This document shows, piece after piece, positions 43,690 to 53,121 of a DNA stretch of 64,000 nucleotides (its first letter is position 1; every line of letters begins with the position of its first letter). Source of the DNA: Terriglobia bacterium (GTDB taxonomy: Bacteria; Acidobacteriota; Terriglobia; Bryobacterales; Bryobacteraceae). Position numbers and translations under genes: made by a program. The DNA lies in assembly GCA_020073265.1 (NCBI GenBank), contig JAIQFN010000023.1:24738-88737 (forward strand). The letters are read 5' to 3'. The notes under the pieces are model-generated. The model saw only the letters and a program-made list of their open reading frames with translations. It was not told the origin of the DNA and did no database searches.

Positions 43690-44148
43690 ATGACTCGGGA
43701 AGAATACGGAAGCGCGTACAAGAGAGGCTTCAACCTGACCGTCCGCTTTCTGGTTTCACGCGGCTTGTCTTACGACTCCGCGCAAGAGACCGCGCAAGCC
43801 GCCTGGGTCAAAGGTTGGGAGCGGCTCAGCCAACTCCGCGATTCCCACATGGTGCTCACTTGGATGAACAGCATCGCGCTCAACATCCATCGCAGTTGTG
43901 TGCGTCGCGAGCCGTTCTTCCAGGCGCTTCCCGAACTCTCCATCCCGCCCAAGGTCAACCTGGCGGCCATCGATGTGCGTCGCATTCTGAAAACCTGCAA
44001 GAAGAACGACCGCATCGTCCTCGAGCGTCATTATCTGGAAGGCTACAAGGTCCAGGAAATCGCGCGCGCGCATGGCTGGTCGGAAACTGCAGTCCGGATA
44101 CGCTTGCTGCGCGCTCGCCGGGCGGTGGGTAAACGGTTTGCGGCTTGA
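43690..44148 (+). CDS. ECF-type RNA polymerase sigma factor
   Basis: A 152-residue small sigma-70 family protein. Region 2 is SAQETAQAAWVKGWERLSQL and region 4 is KKNDRIVLERHYLEGYKVQEIARAHGWSETAVRIRLLRARRAV (a complete helix-turn-helix). A GGGAG ribosome site lies 6 bases before the ATG. No anti-sigma gene adjoins. The next genes are the alternative-complex-III operon, so control of that operon is possible but unproven. The 278 bases upstream (43412-43689) hold no gene, only a GGACTCCGGC direct repeat near 43503. A 7-bp stem-loop (44150-44169) follows the stop. Confidence 0.9.
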   Translation: MTREEYGSAYKRGFNLTVRFLVSRGLSYDSAQETAQAAWVKGWERLSQLRDSHMVLTWMNSIALNIHRSCVRREPFFQALPELSIPPKVNLAAIDVRRILKTCKKNDRIVLERHYLEGYKVQEIARAHGWSETAVRIRLLRARRAVGKRFAA

Positions 44149-44307
44149 GCTCAGCATTGCCTTGCTGAGTTCGAGAGGGGGTCGCACGGTGTGGACCTCT
44201 TGTACAGCAACGTAGCTTGCCTTACATAATCAAAACGGCCAAAGAATATTTTTTGCAATTGGGGCGCAATATGACTTACCATAGAACGTCATACAGGACT
44301 AGTCTGG

Positions 44308-44958
44308 ATGGCCCAGCTCTTTCACCGCAGCACCAACGCACTCGCCAACATCAGCATTGCCGCCGTCGTACTGGGAGCCGGATTGCTGATCGCGTTCGCC
44401 TACTCGATGGACCGCGGCGCGTACATCACCGACGTCAAGGTCGTTAAAGAACAGCCCGTTCCCTTCAGCCACAAACATCACGTGACGGACGACGGCATCG
44501 ACTGCCGCTACTGCCACACCTCGGTGGAAACGTCGTCGTTCGCGGGACTGCCGGCCACGGAAATCTGCATGAGCTGCCACTCGCAGATCTGGGCCAACGC
44601 CGCGATGCTGGAGCCGGTGCGCGCCAGTTTCCGCAGCGGCGAATCGATCGAATGGACGCGCGTCCACGACCTGCCCGACTTCGTATACTTTAACCACAGC
44701 ATTCATATCAACAAAGGCATCGGCTGCGCCACCTGCCACGGCCGCGTCGACCAGATGCCGCTGATGTACAAGGAAAACACGCTGTACATGAACTGGTGCG
44801 TCAACTGCCACCGCAATCCCGAGAAGTACGTGCGCCCGCGCGATCAGGTGTTCAACATGGCATACGAGGCTCCGGCCAACCAGGAAGAACTTGGTAAGAA
44901 GCTGGTCGAGGAGTATCACATTCAAAGTTTGACTGACTGCTATACGTGCCACCGATGA
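44308..44958 (+). CDS. actA: Alternative complex III subunit ActA, pentaheme cytochrome c
   Basis: A 216-residue membrane-anchored multiheme cytochrome. One N-terminal helix (ANISIAAVVLGAGLLIAFAY) is followed by five CxxCH heme sites: CRYCH, CMSCH, CATCH, CVNCH and CYTCH. In ACIII, ActA collects electrons from the iron-sulfur subunit and feeds them toward the monoheme ActE or the oxidase. The final CYTCHR ends just at the stop, which overlaps the ActB start (ATGA). It is the first gene of a 12-gene respiratory operon. Confidence 0.95.
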   Translation: MAQLFHRSTNALANISIAAVVLGAGLLIAFAYSMDRGAYITDVKVVKEQPVPFSHKHHVTDDGIDCRYCHTSVETSSFAGLPATEICMSCHSQIWANAAMLEPVRASFRSGESIEWTRVHDLPDFVYFNHSIHINKGIGCATCHGRVDQMPLMYKENTLYMNWCVNCHRNPEKYVRPRDQVFNMAYEAPANQEELGKKLVEEYHIQSLTDCYTCHR

Positions 44959-47900
44959 AGGAAAAACCCGCTCTTGATCTGAACAAGATTCGGGCTCGGC
45001 TGGAATCAGCCCAGGGACCGTTGTACTGGAAGAGCCTGGAAGAACTCGCCGAAACGGAGGAGTTCCAGGCGTTCGTCGAAGACGAATTCGCCGGACGCTC
45101 GCCGGAATGGATCCATCCGGCCAATCGCCGGAATTTTCTGAAGTTGATGGGCGCGTCGCTGGCGATGGCCGGCGTCACCGCTTGCACCAAGCAGCCCAAG
45201 GAAACGATTGTTCCGTACGTGCGCCAGCCGGAAGATTTCGTTCCGGGCCTGCCGCTGTACTATGCCACTGCCATGCAGATGGGCGGAGTCGGCACCGGGC
45301 TGCTGGTGACCAGCCATCTGGGACGGCCCACCAAAGTGGACGGCAATCCCGATCATCCCGGCAGTCTGGGCGCGTCGGACTATTTCCATCAGGCCTCCGT
45401 TCTGACGATGTACGATCCGGACCGCGGCAAGGCCGTCAGCAACAAGGGGCAGATCAGCAGTTGGGTGAGTTTTCAAGCCGCCTTAGGCGCGACGCGCGAG
45501 CGGGCGCTGCTCAAGAACGGCGACGGTCTGCGAATCCTCACCGAGACGGTGACTTCGCCGACGCTCTCCGCGCAGATCCAGGGCTTGCTAAAGGAAATGC
45601 CCTCGGCCAAGTGGCATTCCTACGAACCTTGCGGGCGGCACAATGCTTACCGCGGCGCGATGCTCGCGTTCGGCCGCCCGGTGAACAGCATCTACCACTT
45701 CGATCAGGCCGACGTCATCGTTTCGCTGGACGCCGATTTCCTTTCGTGCGGCCCCGGCAATCTGATCTACGCTCGTCAATTCGCCGACAAGCGCCGCGTG
45801 ATGACCAACGTCACGCACACGCCGCAGCCCAAGGAAGACGAGCAGGAAGGCTACCAGGCGGGGGCCATTCCATCGCGTCCGAATCAGTCGGCTGGATACG
45901 CGGATGAAAACCGCGGTCCCATCAATCTTCCGCCGCAAGTTCAGGCGCAGGGCAAGCCGCCCGGCGAGACCACCCAGAACCGGCTGTACGTGATGGAGCC
46001 GTCGCCTTCGCCGACCGGCGGAATGGCGGATCACCACTTCGTCGTCCGCGCCAGCGAAGTGGAAGCGGTGGCCTGGGATCTGGCGGCCGCGCTGGGCCTA
46101 AGCGGCGCCACTGCCACCGGGAAGCTGAAGGAAGCCGCCGCCATCGCGCGAGATCTTCAGGCGCACAAAGGCGCTTGCGTAGTTGTGGCCGGCGATCATC
46201 AACCGCCCGCGGTGCATGCGCTCGCGCACGCCATGAACGCGGCGCTGGGCAATGCCGGCAAGACCGTAACCTACACCGATCCGATCGAGGGAAATCCCAG
46301 CGATCAACTCGAATCTCTGCGCCAGTTGGTCGCCGACATGAACGCCGGCAAGGTGGACTCGCTGATCATCCTGGGCGGAAATCCGGTCTACAGTTCGCCG
46401 GCCGATCTGGACTTCGCCGCAGCGCTGAAAAAGGTGGCCGTCAATGCCTATCTCGGTCTGTTTCCCGACGAGACCAGCGTGCAGACGACCTGGTACGTCC
46501 CGGAGGCGCATTACCTGGAATCCTGGAGCGACGTGCGCGGCTTGGATGGAACCATCAGCTTCGTCCAGCCCTTGATCGCGCCGCTGTACGGCGGCAAAAC
46601 AGCGCACGAAGTGGTCGCCACGCTCGCGGGCAATCCCGGCAAGCTCCCTTACGACGTCGTTCGCGATTACTGGCAGACGCAACACAACGCGCCGGACTTC
46701 GAAATCTTCTGGGCCAAGGCGCTGCACGACGGCGTGGTTCCCAACACCGCGTTCAAGACCGTCGAGGTAAGCGCCAAGACGCCACAGCCTTCCGCTGCCA
46801 AGCCCGCGCAAGGCATCGAAATCGTGTTCCGTCCCGATCCCACCATCTGGGATGGTTCTTTCGCCAACAACGGCTGGTTGCAGGAGTTGCCCAAGCCGCA
46901 AAACAAAATGACCTGGGACAACGCCGTGTGGATCAGCCCGGCCACGGCGCAGCAGCAGAATCTCAACACCGAAGACGTGGTGGAGCTGAAGTATCAGGGC
47001 CGCACCGTCACCGGCCCGGTCTGGATCATGCCCGGGCACGCCAACGACAGCGTCACGGTGCATCTCGGGTTTGGACGAACGCGGGCGGGCGAAGTTGGAA
47101 ACGAGGTCGGATTCAACGCTTACCTGCTGCGCACTTCCACCGATCCCAACGCGGGCTTCGGAGTCGAGCTGCGCAAGGTGGGCGGCGGCCATTCCTTCGC
47201 AACCACGCAGCACACTCAGACCATGGAAGGGACCGCGCCGGTGCGGGTCGCCGGGCTTGAGGAATACAAGAAGAAGCCGCAGTTCGTCGAAGAAAGCCAG
47301 GACGACAAACCGCTGCCGAAATACCTCACCCTGTATCCCGACTATCGCTACGAAGGCTACAAGTGGGGCATGACCATCGATCTGAACGCATGCGTGGGCT
47401 GCAGCGCCTGCGTGGTGGCGTGCCAGTCGGAGAACAACATCGCGGTGGTCGGCAAGATGGAGGTCACGCGCGGCCGCCACATGCACTGGATTCGCGTGGA
47501 CCGCTACTTCAAAGGCAATTGGGACAATCCCGAGCTTTACTACCAGCCGGTGCCTTGCATGCAGTGCGAGAACGCGCCTTGCGAGCTGGTGTGTCCGGTG
47601 GCCGCCACGGTGCATAGCGGCGACGGCATCAACCAGATGGTTTACAACCGCTGCGTGGGCACGCGCTACTGTTCCAACAACTGCCCCTACAAAGTGCGGC
47701 GCTTCAATTTCCTGCTGTACTCGGATTGGTACACCGAGAGCCTGTATGGCGTGCGCAATCCCAACGTGACGGTGCGCAGCCGCGGCGTCATGGAAAAGTG
47801 CACTTACTGCATCCAGCGCATCAACGCGGCGAAGATTCAGTCCGAAAAGGAAAACCGCCGCATCGCGGACGGCGAGATCGTTCCCGCCTGTGTGCAGGCG

Positions 47901-48071
47901 TGTCCCACCCAGGCCATCGCGTTTGGAGACATCAACGACCCCAAGAGCCGTGTGGCGCAGCTCAAGGCCCAGGCGCGAAACTATAGCTTGCTCGAAGACC
48001 TGAATACCCGGCCGCGCACCACTTACCTGGGGCGCCTGCGGAACCCCAACCCGGAGATCGAGAAAGGCTAG
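44955..48071 (+). CDS. actB: Alternative complex III subunit ActB, molybdopterin-like plus Fe-S protein
   Basis: A protein of 1038 residues, the largest ACIII subunit. A twin-arginine-like motif (RRNFLKLMG) lies near residue 56. The middle is a molybdopterin-oxidoreductase fold that in ACIII lacks the cofactor. From about residue 812 come four Fe-S cluster motifs: CVGCSACVVACQSENN, CMQCENAPCELVCPV, CVGTRYCSNNCPY and CTYCIQRI with a late CVQACPTQAI. The ATG at 44955 overlaps the actA stop; a GTG three codons upstream is the alternative. It carries electrons from the quinol-oxidising membrane subunits to the heme subunits. Confidence 0.96.
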   Translation: MKEKPALDLNKIRARLESAQGPLYWKSLEELAETEEFQAFVEDEFAGRSPEWIHPANRRNFLKLMGASLAMAGVTACTKQPKETIVPYVRQPEDFVPGLPLYYATAMQMGGVGTGLLVTSHLGRPTKVDGNPDHPGSLGASDYFHQASVLTMYDPDRGKAVSNKGQISSWVSFQAALGATRERALLKNGDGLRILTETVTSPTLSAQIQGLLKEMPSAKWHSYEPCGRHNAYRGAMLAFGRPVNSIYHFDQADVIVSLDADFLSCGPGNLIYARQFADKRRVMTNVTHTPQPKEDEQEGYQAGAIPSRPNQSAGYADENRGPINLPPQVQAQGKPPGETTQNRLYVMEPSPSPTGGMADHHFVVRASEVEAVAWDLAAALGLSGATATGKLKEAAAIARDLQAHKGACVVVAGDHQPPAVHALAHAMNAALGNAGKTVTYTDPIEGNPSDQLESLRQLVADMNAGKVDSLIILGGNPVYSSPADLDFAAALKKVAVNAYLGLFPDETSVQTTWYVPEAHYLESWSDVRGLDGTISFVQPLIAPLYGGKTAHEVVATLAGNPGKLPYDVVRDYWQTQHNAPDFEIFWAKALHDGVVPNTAFKTVEVSAKTPQPSAAKPAQGIEIVFRPDPTIWDGSFANNGWLQELPKPQNKMTWDNAVWISPATAQQQNLNTEDVVELKYQGRTVTGPVWIMPGHANDSVTVHLGFGRTRAGEVGNEVGFNAYLLRTSTDPNAGFGVELRKVGGGHSFATTQHTQTMEGTAPVRVAGLEEYKKKPQFVEESQDDKPLPKYLTLYPDYRYEGYKWGMTIDLNACVGCSACVVACQSENNIAVVGKMEVTRGRHMHWIRVDRYFKGNWDNPELYYQPVPCMQCENAPCELVCPVAATVHSGDGINQMVYNRCVGTRYCSNNCPYKVRRFNFLLYSDWYTESLYGVRNPNVTVRSRGVMEKCTYCIQRINAAKIQSEKENRRIADGEIVPACVQACPTQAIAFGDINDPKSRVAQLKAQARNYSLLEDLNTRPRTTYLGRLRNPNPEIEKG

Positions 48072-48074
48072 CTT

Positions 48075-49499
48075 GTGAAGATCGAAGAACTGGAACAAAA
48101 AGCGATCGACCCCGGCCCGGATAAAATCATCGCGCCGGGATTCAACTACGCCACGGTCACCGACAAGATCGCCAACACCGTTTTGATGCCGGTGGAAAAG
48201 ACGCCCCGGCAGTGGTGGGTCACGCTGCTGATCGCGTTCATGGCCATGCAGGGCCTGGTGGCCGGCTCATTCTGGCTGTTCTATAAGGGCGTCGGCGTGT
48301 GGGGAATCGTGATTCCCATCGCCTGGGGCTACGCCATCGTCAACTTCGTGTGGTGGATTGGTATCGGCCACGCGGGCACGCTGATCTCGGCGATTCTGCT
48401 GCTCCTCAAACAAGACTGGCGAACATCCATCAACCGCTTCTCGGAAGCCATGACGCTGTTCGCCGTCGCGCAAGCCGGCATGTTCCCCATCCTGCACATG
48501 GGCCGGCCGTGGCTGGGCTATTGGTTGATCCCTTACCCCAGTTCAATGTGGCTCTGGCCGCAGCCCCGCAGCCCGCTGGTTTGGGACGTGTTCGCGGTGA
48601 CCACCTACCTGACCGTCTCGTTGATCTTCTGGTTCATCGGCCTGGTGCCGGATCTGGCCACTATGCGCGACCGCGCCAAGCACAAGTGGCAGGCGCTCAC
48701 TTTCGGTATGCTGTCCATGGGCTGGCGCGGATCGGCCAAGCACTGGTCGCGCTACCAGATGGCCTATCTGCTGTTGGGCGGCCTGGCGACGCCGCTGGTG
48801 GTTTCGGTTCACACCGTGGTGAGCTTCGACTTCGCCATCAGCTTGCTGCCCGGCTGGCACACCACCATCTTCCCGCCCTACTTCGTCGCCGGCGCCATCT
48901 ATTCCGGATTCGCCATGGTGGTGACGCTGGCCATTCCGGCGCGCAAATGGTTCCACCTGGAAGATCTCATCACCATGCGCCACCTGGACTGCATGGGCAA
49001 GCTCATGCTGGGCACCGGCTTGATCGTGGCCTATGGCTACATGATGGAAGCCTTCATGTCCTGGTATAGCGGCAATCCGCATGAAATGTTCATGTACATG
49101 AACCGCGCCACCGGACCATACCGGTTTTTCTTCTGGATGCTGATCGTCTGCAACATTCTGATCCCGCAATCGCTGTGGTCGCGAAAGGTGCGCCAGAACG
49201 TTCCGCGCCTCTTCTTTGTTTCGCTGGTGGTGAACGTCGGCATGTGGCTGGAGCGGTTCATCATCGTGATCACCAGCCTGCACCGCGACTTCCTGCCGTC
49301 CTCCTGGGGCATGTACTATCCCACCCAGTGGGACTGGGCGGTGTTGACCGGTACCATCGGATTCTTCCTGTTGCTGATGACCCTGTTCGTTCGCGTGCTT
49401 CCGTCGATTTCAATTTTCGAAGTACGCGAAGTGCTGCACCATCTGGCTCCGCACATCGCAGACGATGACCTGGCGCCGCAAACGGGCATGGGAGACTAG
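48075..49499 (+). CDS. actC: Alternative complex III subunit ActC (NrfD-like quinol-oxidising membrane protein)
   Basis: A 474-residue NrfD/PsrC-like membrane protein with about ten helices. Typical stretches are GIVIPIAWGYAIVNFVWWIGIGHAGTLISAIL and RWFHLEDLITMRHLDCMGKLMLGTG-like residues with the expected His and Asp. In ACIII, ActC binds menaquinol on the periplasmic side and passes electrons to ActB. The start is GTG with AAAGG 8 bases upstream. It follows actB after 3 bases. Confidence 0.96.
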   Translation: MKIEELEQKAIDPGPDKIIAPGFNYATVTDKIANTVLMPVEKTPRQWWVTLLIAFMAMQGLVAGSFWLFYKGVGVWGIVIPIAWGYAIVNFVWWIGIGHAGTLISAILLLLKQDWRTSINRFSEAMTLFAVAQAGMFPILHMGRPWLGYWLIPYPSSMWLWPQPRSPLVWDVFAVTTYLTVSLIFWFIGLVPDLATMRDRAKHKWQALTFGMLSMGWRGSAKHWSRYQMAYLLLGGLATPLVVSVHTVVSFDFAISLLPGWHTTIFPPYFVAGAIYSGFAMVVTLAIPARKWFHLEDLITMRHLDCMGKLMLGTGLIVAYGYMMEAFMSWYSGNPHEMFMYMNRATGPYRFFFWMLIVCNILIPQSLWSRKVRQNVPRLFFVSLVVNVGMWLERFIIVITSLHRDFLPSSWGMYYPTQWDWAVLTGTIGFFLLLMTLFVRVLPSISIFEVREVLHHLAPHIADDDLAPQTGMGD

Positions 49500-49502
49500 C
49501 GC

Positions 49503-50057
49503 ATGACCGAGACCTTCCAGGACCGACACGGGTTGCATGGGATCATGGCGCGGTTCGCCGATCCCGAACAGTTGCTCGAAGCGGCCAACCGGGCCTACGG
49601 CGCCGGCTATCGCAAGATGGACGCCTACACTCCGATGCCGATCGAGGGCCTGGCCGAAGCCATCGGCTTTACGCGGCACTGGGTTTCGCTGGTAGTTCTC
49701 ATGGGAGGCCTGGCCGGCTGCGTGGGAGGGTTCGGCTTGCTATGGTGGATCGCCGTGATTGCATATCCGCACAACGTGGGCGGGCGGCCCTTCGACAGTT
49801 GGCCGATGTTCGTTCCCATCACCTTTGAATGCACGGTTCTGCTGGCCGCGCTCAGTTCCGTGGTCGGCATGCTGGCCATGAACAAGCTGCCCATGCCGTA
49901 TCATCCGGTCTTCAACGTGCAATCTTTCGCGGAACGGGCTTCCGTCGACCGGTTTTTCCTGTGCATCGAGTCCGACGATCCCAAATTCGACCGCGCCCAG
50001 ACCCGCGCGTTCCTCGAGCAACTCGACCCTGAAGAGGTATCTGAAGTTGAGAAATAG
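49503..50057 (+). CDS. actD: Alternative complex III subunit ActD (DUF3341)
   Basis: A 184-residue protein of the DUF3341 family. It has a soluble N terminus (GIMARFADPEQLLEAANRAYGAGYRKMDAYTPMPIEGLAEA), two membrane helices (VSLVVLMGGLAGCVGGFGLLWW and PMFVPITFECTVLLAALSSVVGML), and a C-terminal soluble segment with FFLCIESDDPKFD. It is a structural membrane subunit of ACIII without cofactors. Three bases separate it from actC, and its end overlaps the TTG start of actE. Confidence 0.95.
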   Translation: MTETFQDRHGLHGIMARFADPEQLLEAANRAYGAGYRKMDAYTPMPIEGLAEAIGFTRHWVSLVVLMGGLAGCVGGFGLLWWIAVIAYPHNVGGRPFDSWPMFVPITFECTVLLAALSSVVGMLAMNKLPMPYHPVFNVQSFAERASVDRFFLCIESDDPKFDRAQTRAFLEQLDPEEVSEVEK

Positions 50058-50679
50058 GATTCTCATCTCGATTGGCGCGCTGCTGACCCTGGCCTTGACG
50101 GCCTGCCGCGACGACATGCACAACCAGCCGCGCTACAAACCGCTGGCCGCTACTGATTTCTTCGGCGACCGGCGTTCGGCGCGCCCCGCGGTGGAAGGCA
50201 CCATCGCGCGCGGCCATCTGCGCATCGATGAAGCGCGCTACGTCGGCAAGGTCGGCGGCGAGGATGTGGACCAGTTCCCCATTCCCATCGCCAAGCCCGA
50301 CATCGAGCGCGGCCGGGAGCGCTTCAACATCTATTGCTCGCCGTGTCACGGACGCGTCGGCGACGGCAACGGGATGGTGGTCCTCAGAGGCTACCGTCAA
50401 GCCGCGTCGTTCTACAGCGAGAAGCTCATGCAAGCGGCGGTCGGGCATTTCTTCGACGTCATCTCCAACGGATTCGGAGCCATGCCGAGCTATGCCTCGC
50501 GCATCACGCCCGACGACCGCTGGAGGGTGATCGCCTACATCCGGGCTCTGCAGTTGAGCGTAAACGCCCGGCTCAGCGACGTTCCCGCGGACCAGCGCCA
50601 GAATCTGCCCGTGGAGCCTCCTCCGCGTGAGTACGGCGCGCAACCCGGACCCCCGGCTAACTCAGGAGACCGGCGATGA
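50047..50679 (+). CDS. actE: Alternative complex III subunit ActE, monoheme cytochrome c lipoprotein
   Basis: A 210-residue cytochrome c with a lipoprotein signal peptide (ILISIGALLTLALTAC, Cys at about residue 20 as lipid anchor) and one heme site CSPCH in the sequence FNIYCSPCHGRVGDGNGMVV. A Met ligand is probably in the FGAMPSYASRI loop. It hands electrons from ACIII to the oxidase. The start is TTG at 50047 and overlaps the last codons of actD. The next gene overlaps by ATGA. Confidence 0.94.
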   Translation: MRNRILISIGALLTLALTACRDDMHNQPRYKPLAATDFFGDRRSARPAVEGTIARGHLRIDEARYVGKVGGEDVDQFPIPIAKPDIERGRERFNIYCSPCHGRVGDGNGMVVLRGYRQAASFYSEKLMQAAVGHFFDVISNGFGAMPSYASRITPDDRWRVIAYIRALQLSVNARLSDVPADQRQNLPVEPPPREYGAQPGPPANSGDRR

Positions 50680-51851
50680 CACCGTCTGAAACACTTCGGC
50701 CCCAAATGGATCGCGCGCAGCGAAGGGCACTCTTCGTGGGTGTATTCGCTTTGGGACTTAGCCTTATGGGTCTCTCCCGCAACGCCGACCATTTCTGGCA
50801 GTCCTATTTGTTCGCATTCATCTTTTGGGCCGGTCTCGCACTCGGGTGCCTCGGCATCTTTTTCCTCCACAACGTGGTGGGCGGAAACTGGGGCGTCGCC
50901 ATCCGGCGCTTCGTCGAATCCGGCGTCAAGACCCTGCCGCTCATCGCATTGTTTGCCGTTCCCGTTCTGTTCTCCTTGAACACGCTGTACTCCTGGACGC
51001 ACGCCGACGTCCGGGCCGCGAGCTTCGCGGTCGGCCACAAGGCGGTCTACATGAATGCGCGGTTCTTCATCGCTAGAACCATCTTCTATTTCCTGCTGTG
51101 GTTCTTCTTTGGGTACCGCATTCTGAAGATGGTCAATGAGCACGACCGCACCGGCGATCCGGCGCTTTTCAAACGCATCAAGGGCGCCAGCGCGCCGGCC
51201 CTGCTGATTTTCGTGGTCTCCACCACCTACGCGTTCATCGACTGGATCATGTCGCTCGAGCCCGACTGGTATTCCACCATCTATCCGTGGATGTTCACCG
51301 TGGGCGAGGTGCTGTTGACCTTCGCATTCATGATCGCGCTGCTGGTGCTGCTGTCGAAACGCGAACCCTTCGCGGGCTTTTTGAAGCCGGCCCACTATCA
51401 GGATCTGGGCAACCTGATGCTGGCCTTCACCATGCTGTGGGCCTACATGTCGTTCGCCCAGTTGCTCATCATCTGGGCCGAAAATCTTCCGGACGAAATT
51501 CCCTGGTACATTCGCCGCTTCAGCGGAGGATGGGGTTACGTTGCCTGGACCATCTCGATCTTTCACTTCTGCGTCCCGTTCTTCCTGCTGCTGATGCGCT
51601 TCATCAAGCGCAATCCGAATCTGCTGCGCACCGTGGCTGTGTGGATGATCATCGTCCGCATCCTGGATGTATTCTGGATTGTAGAACCTGCTTTCCGTCA
51701 AAGGGGGCTGGAAGTCTACTGGACGGACGTGGTGGCGCTCATCGGGTTGGGCGGGATCTGGATCGCCTACTTTATCCGAAACCTCAAGTCTCAGAGCCTG
51801 CTGGTTGCGAGCGATCCCCGGAACACTTACACCCGGGCGCATGGACACTGA
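50676..51851 (+). CDS. actF: Alternative complex III subunit ActF (NrfD-like membrane protein)
   Basis: A 391-residue membrane protein with about ten helices, related to ActC but shorter. Recognisable parts are RAQRRALFVGVFALGLSLMG, LGCLGIFFLHNVVGGNWGVAIRRFVE and STTYAFIDWIMSLEPDWYSTIYPW. The MSLEPDWYST stretch is highly conserved in ActF. It pairs with ActC in the membrane arm and may be part of proton translocation. Its ATG overlaps the actE stop. Confidence 0.95.
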   Translation: MTPSETLRPQMDRAQRRALFVGVFALGLSLMGLSRNADHFWQSYLFAFIFWAGLALGCLGIFFLHNVVGGNWGVAIRRFVESGVKTLPLIALFAVPVLFSLNTLYSWTHADVRAASFAVGHKAVYMNARFFIARTIFYFLLWFFFGYRILKMVNEHDRTGDPALFKRIKGASAPALLIFVVSTTYAFIDWIMSLEPDWYSTIYPWMFTVGEVLLTFAFMIALLVLLSKREPFAGFLKPAHYQDLGNLMLAFTMLWAYMSFAQLLIIWAENLPDEIPWYIRRFSGGWGYVAWTISIFHFCVPFFLLLMRFIKRNPNLLRTVAVWMIIVRILDVFWIVEPAFRQRGLEVYWTDVVALIGLGGIWIAYFIRNLKSQSLLVASDPRNTYTRAHGH

Positions 51852-51852
51852 T

Positions 51853-52317
51853 ATGGAACACGCCTCCGAACATCACACCAACGGCTCCGGGCACGAACTG
51901 CGCGAAGTCAGCGTACCCTTCATCGTGGTGTCGCTGGTCGCCTTGTTGATCGGCGCATTTCTGTCGTGTCTGCTGACCGTGGGAATTTTCCAGTTCTTCC
52001 ACAGCACCTATCGCCCCGATCGAGCCGTGAGCGAAAGCCCGCAGGTTGTCCCGCCCGAGCCGCGCGTGGAGGAAAAGCCCTTCCAACAACTCCTGAGCGA
52101 GCGGGCCCGCGAGCAGCACATCCTCAACTCCTACGCCGTGATCGACCAGAAGCAGGGCATCGTGCGCGTCCCCATCGGGCGCGCCATCGACATGCTGGCT
52201 GAAAAGGGCCTGCCGTCGCACGATTATCTGAGCGACATTCTGGCTGGTAAAAAGGCGCCCGCGCCGGCCAAGCCAGCCGAGCCCAGGAGAGGGCAGGGAA
52301 GTAACAATGCGCAGTAG
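51853..52317 (+). CDS. Small membrane-anchored protein of the respiratory operon, unknown function
   Basis: 154 residues from ATG at 51853. A polar N terminus (MEHASEHHTNGSGHELREV) precedes one membrane helix (PFIVVSLVALLIGAFLSCLLTVGIFQF). A periplasmic segment with LLSERAREQHILNSYAVIDQKQGIVRVPIGRAIDMLAEKG-type sequence follows, then an Ala/Pro-rich tail. The Y.vID...givriPI..AM.ll...G pattern is seen in small proteins next to ACIII genes in several phyla. It may be an assembly factor or accessory subunit, possibly in the place of ActG, but this is inference. It overlaps sco. Confidence 0.8.
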   Translation: MEHASEHHTNGSGHELREVSVPFIVVSLVALLIGAFLSCLLTVGIFQFFHSTYRPDRAVSESPQVVPPEPRVEEKPFQQLLSERAREQHILNSYAVIDQKQGIVRVPIGRAIDMLAEKGLPSHDYLSDILAGKKAPAPAKPAEPRRGQGSNNAQ

Positions 52318-53119
52318 TAGATGTTTCGTCGCCCTCGCAGTCTTGGCCGCGGCGTTCTCGGCCACCGCGGCAGCCCAGCAGTTTGGCCTGCCCGCCATGG
52401 TCAAGGGAGTCGGAATCGATCAGAATCTGAACGCGCAGCTCCCGCTGGAATTGACCTTCCAGGACGAAACCGGCCAGACCGTCCGGCTGGGCCAGTATTT
52501 CCGCCAGAAGCCGGTGGTGCTGGCGCTGGTGTACTATGAGTGCCCCATGCTGTGCGACATGGTCCTCAATGGGTTGACCCACAGTATGGAGCAGGTCACG
52601 CTCAACCTCGGCTCCGATTTCGAGGTGGTCACCGTCAGCTTCAACCCGCACGAAACCTGGCAACTGGCCGCGGCCAAGAAGAACAACTACGTGGAAAAAT
52701 ACCAGCGCAAGGGCGCGGTCGAGGGCTGGCACTTTCTCACCGGCCAGGAGGACCACATCAAGACGCTGGCCGACACCGCCGGCTTCCACTACAAGTGGGA
52801 TCCGGTGACCAAGCAGTACGCCCACGCCAGCGGCATCATGGTCATCACGCCCGACGGCAAGCTCTCGAAATACTTTTACGGCATCGAATACAAACCCAGG
52901 GATCTTCGACTGGGCCTGGTGGAGGCCTCGCAAAACAAAATCGGAACCCTGGCCGATCAAGTCCTGCTGTTCTGCTTCCACTACGATCCCATGACGGGCA
53001 AGTACGGACCGGTCATCGCGAATGTGACGCGAGTCCTTGGATCCGCCACAGTGCTGGCGCTGGGAGGGCTGGTGTTTATCCTGCTGCGGCGCGAACGGCA
53101 ATCCGGGAGGTCGGTCTAG
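52307..53119 (+). CDS. SCO1/SenC-type copper chaperone
   Basis: A 270-residue thioredoxin-fold protein with a signal peptide (CFVALAVLAAAFSATAAA). The copper-site CxxxC is CPMLC at residues 79-83, with a downstream His in YAHASGIMVITPDGK, plus a C-terminal membrane helix (VLGSATVLALGGLVFILL) that holds it in the membrane. SCO proteins deliver copper to, or keep reduced, the CuA site of cytochrome oxidase subunit II, encoded directly downstream. Its start overlaps the preceding gene by 11 bases. Confidence 0.95.
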   Translation: MRSSRCFVALAVLAAAFSATAAAQQFGLPAMVKGVGIDQNLNAQLPLELTFQDETGQTVRLGQYFRQKPVVLALVYYECPMLCDMVLNGLTHSMEQVTLNLGSDFEVVTVSFNPHETWQLAAAKKNNYVEKYQRKGAVEGWHFLTGQEDHIKTLADTAGFHYKWDPVTKQYAHASGIMVITPDGKLSKYFYGIEYKPRDLRLGLVEASQNKIGTLADQVLLFCFHYDPMTGKYGPVIANVTRVLGSATVLALGGLVFILLRRERQSGRSV

Positions 53120-53121
53120 AC

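Noticed and set aside
46098..48098. 666-codon ORF on the minus strand within actB
   Set aside because: It is a high-GC shadow ORF, His/Val/Arg-rich with no domain, and actB on the plus strand has complete cluster motifs.
52540..53121. Extension of the coxB frame back to 52540
   Set aside because: It overlaps sco, a clear SCO1/SenC protein. The family N terminus of CoxB begins at 53122.
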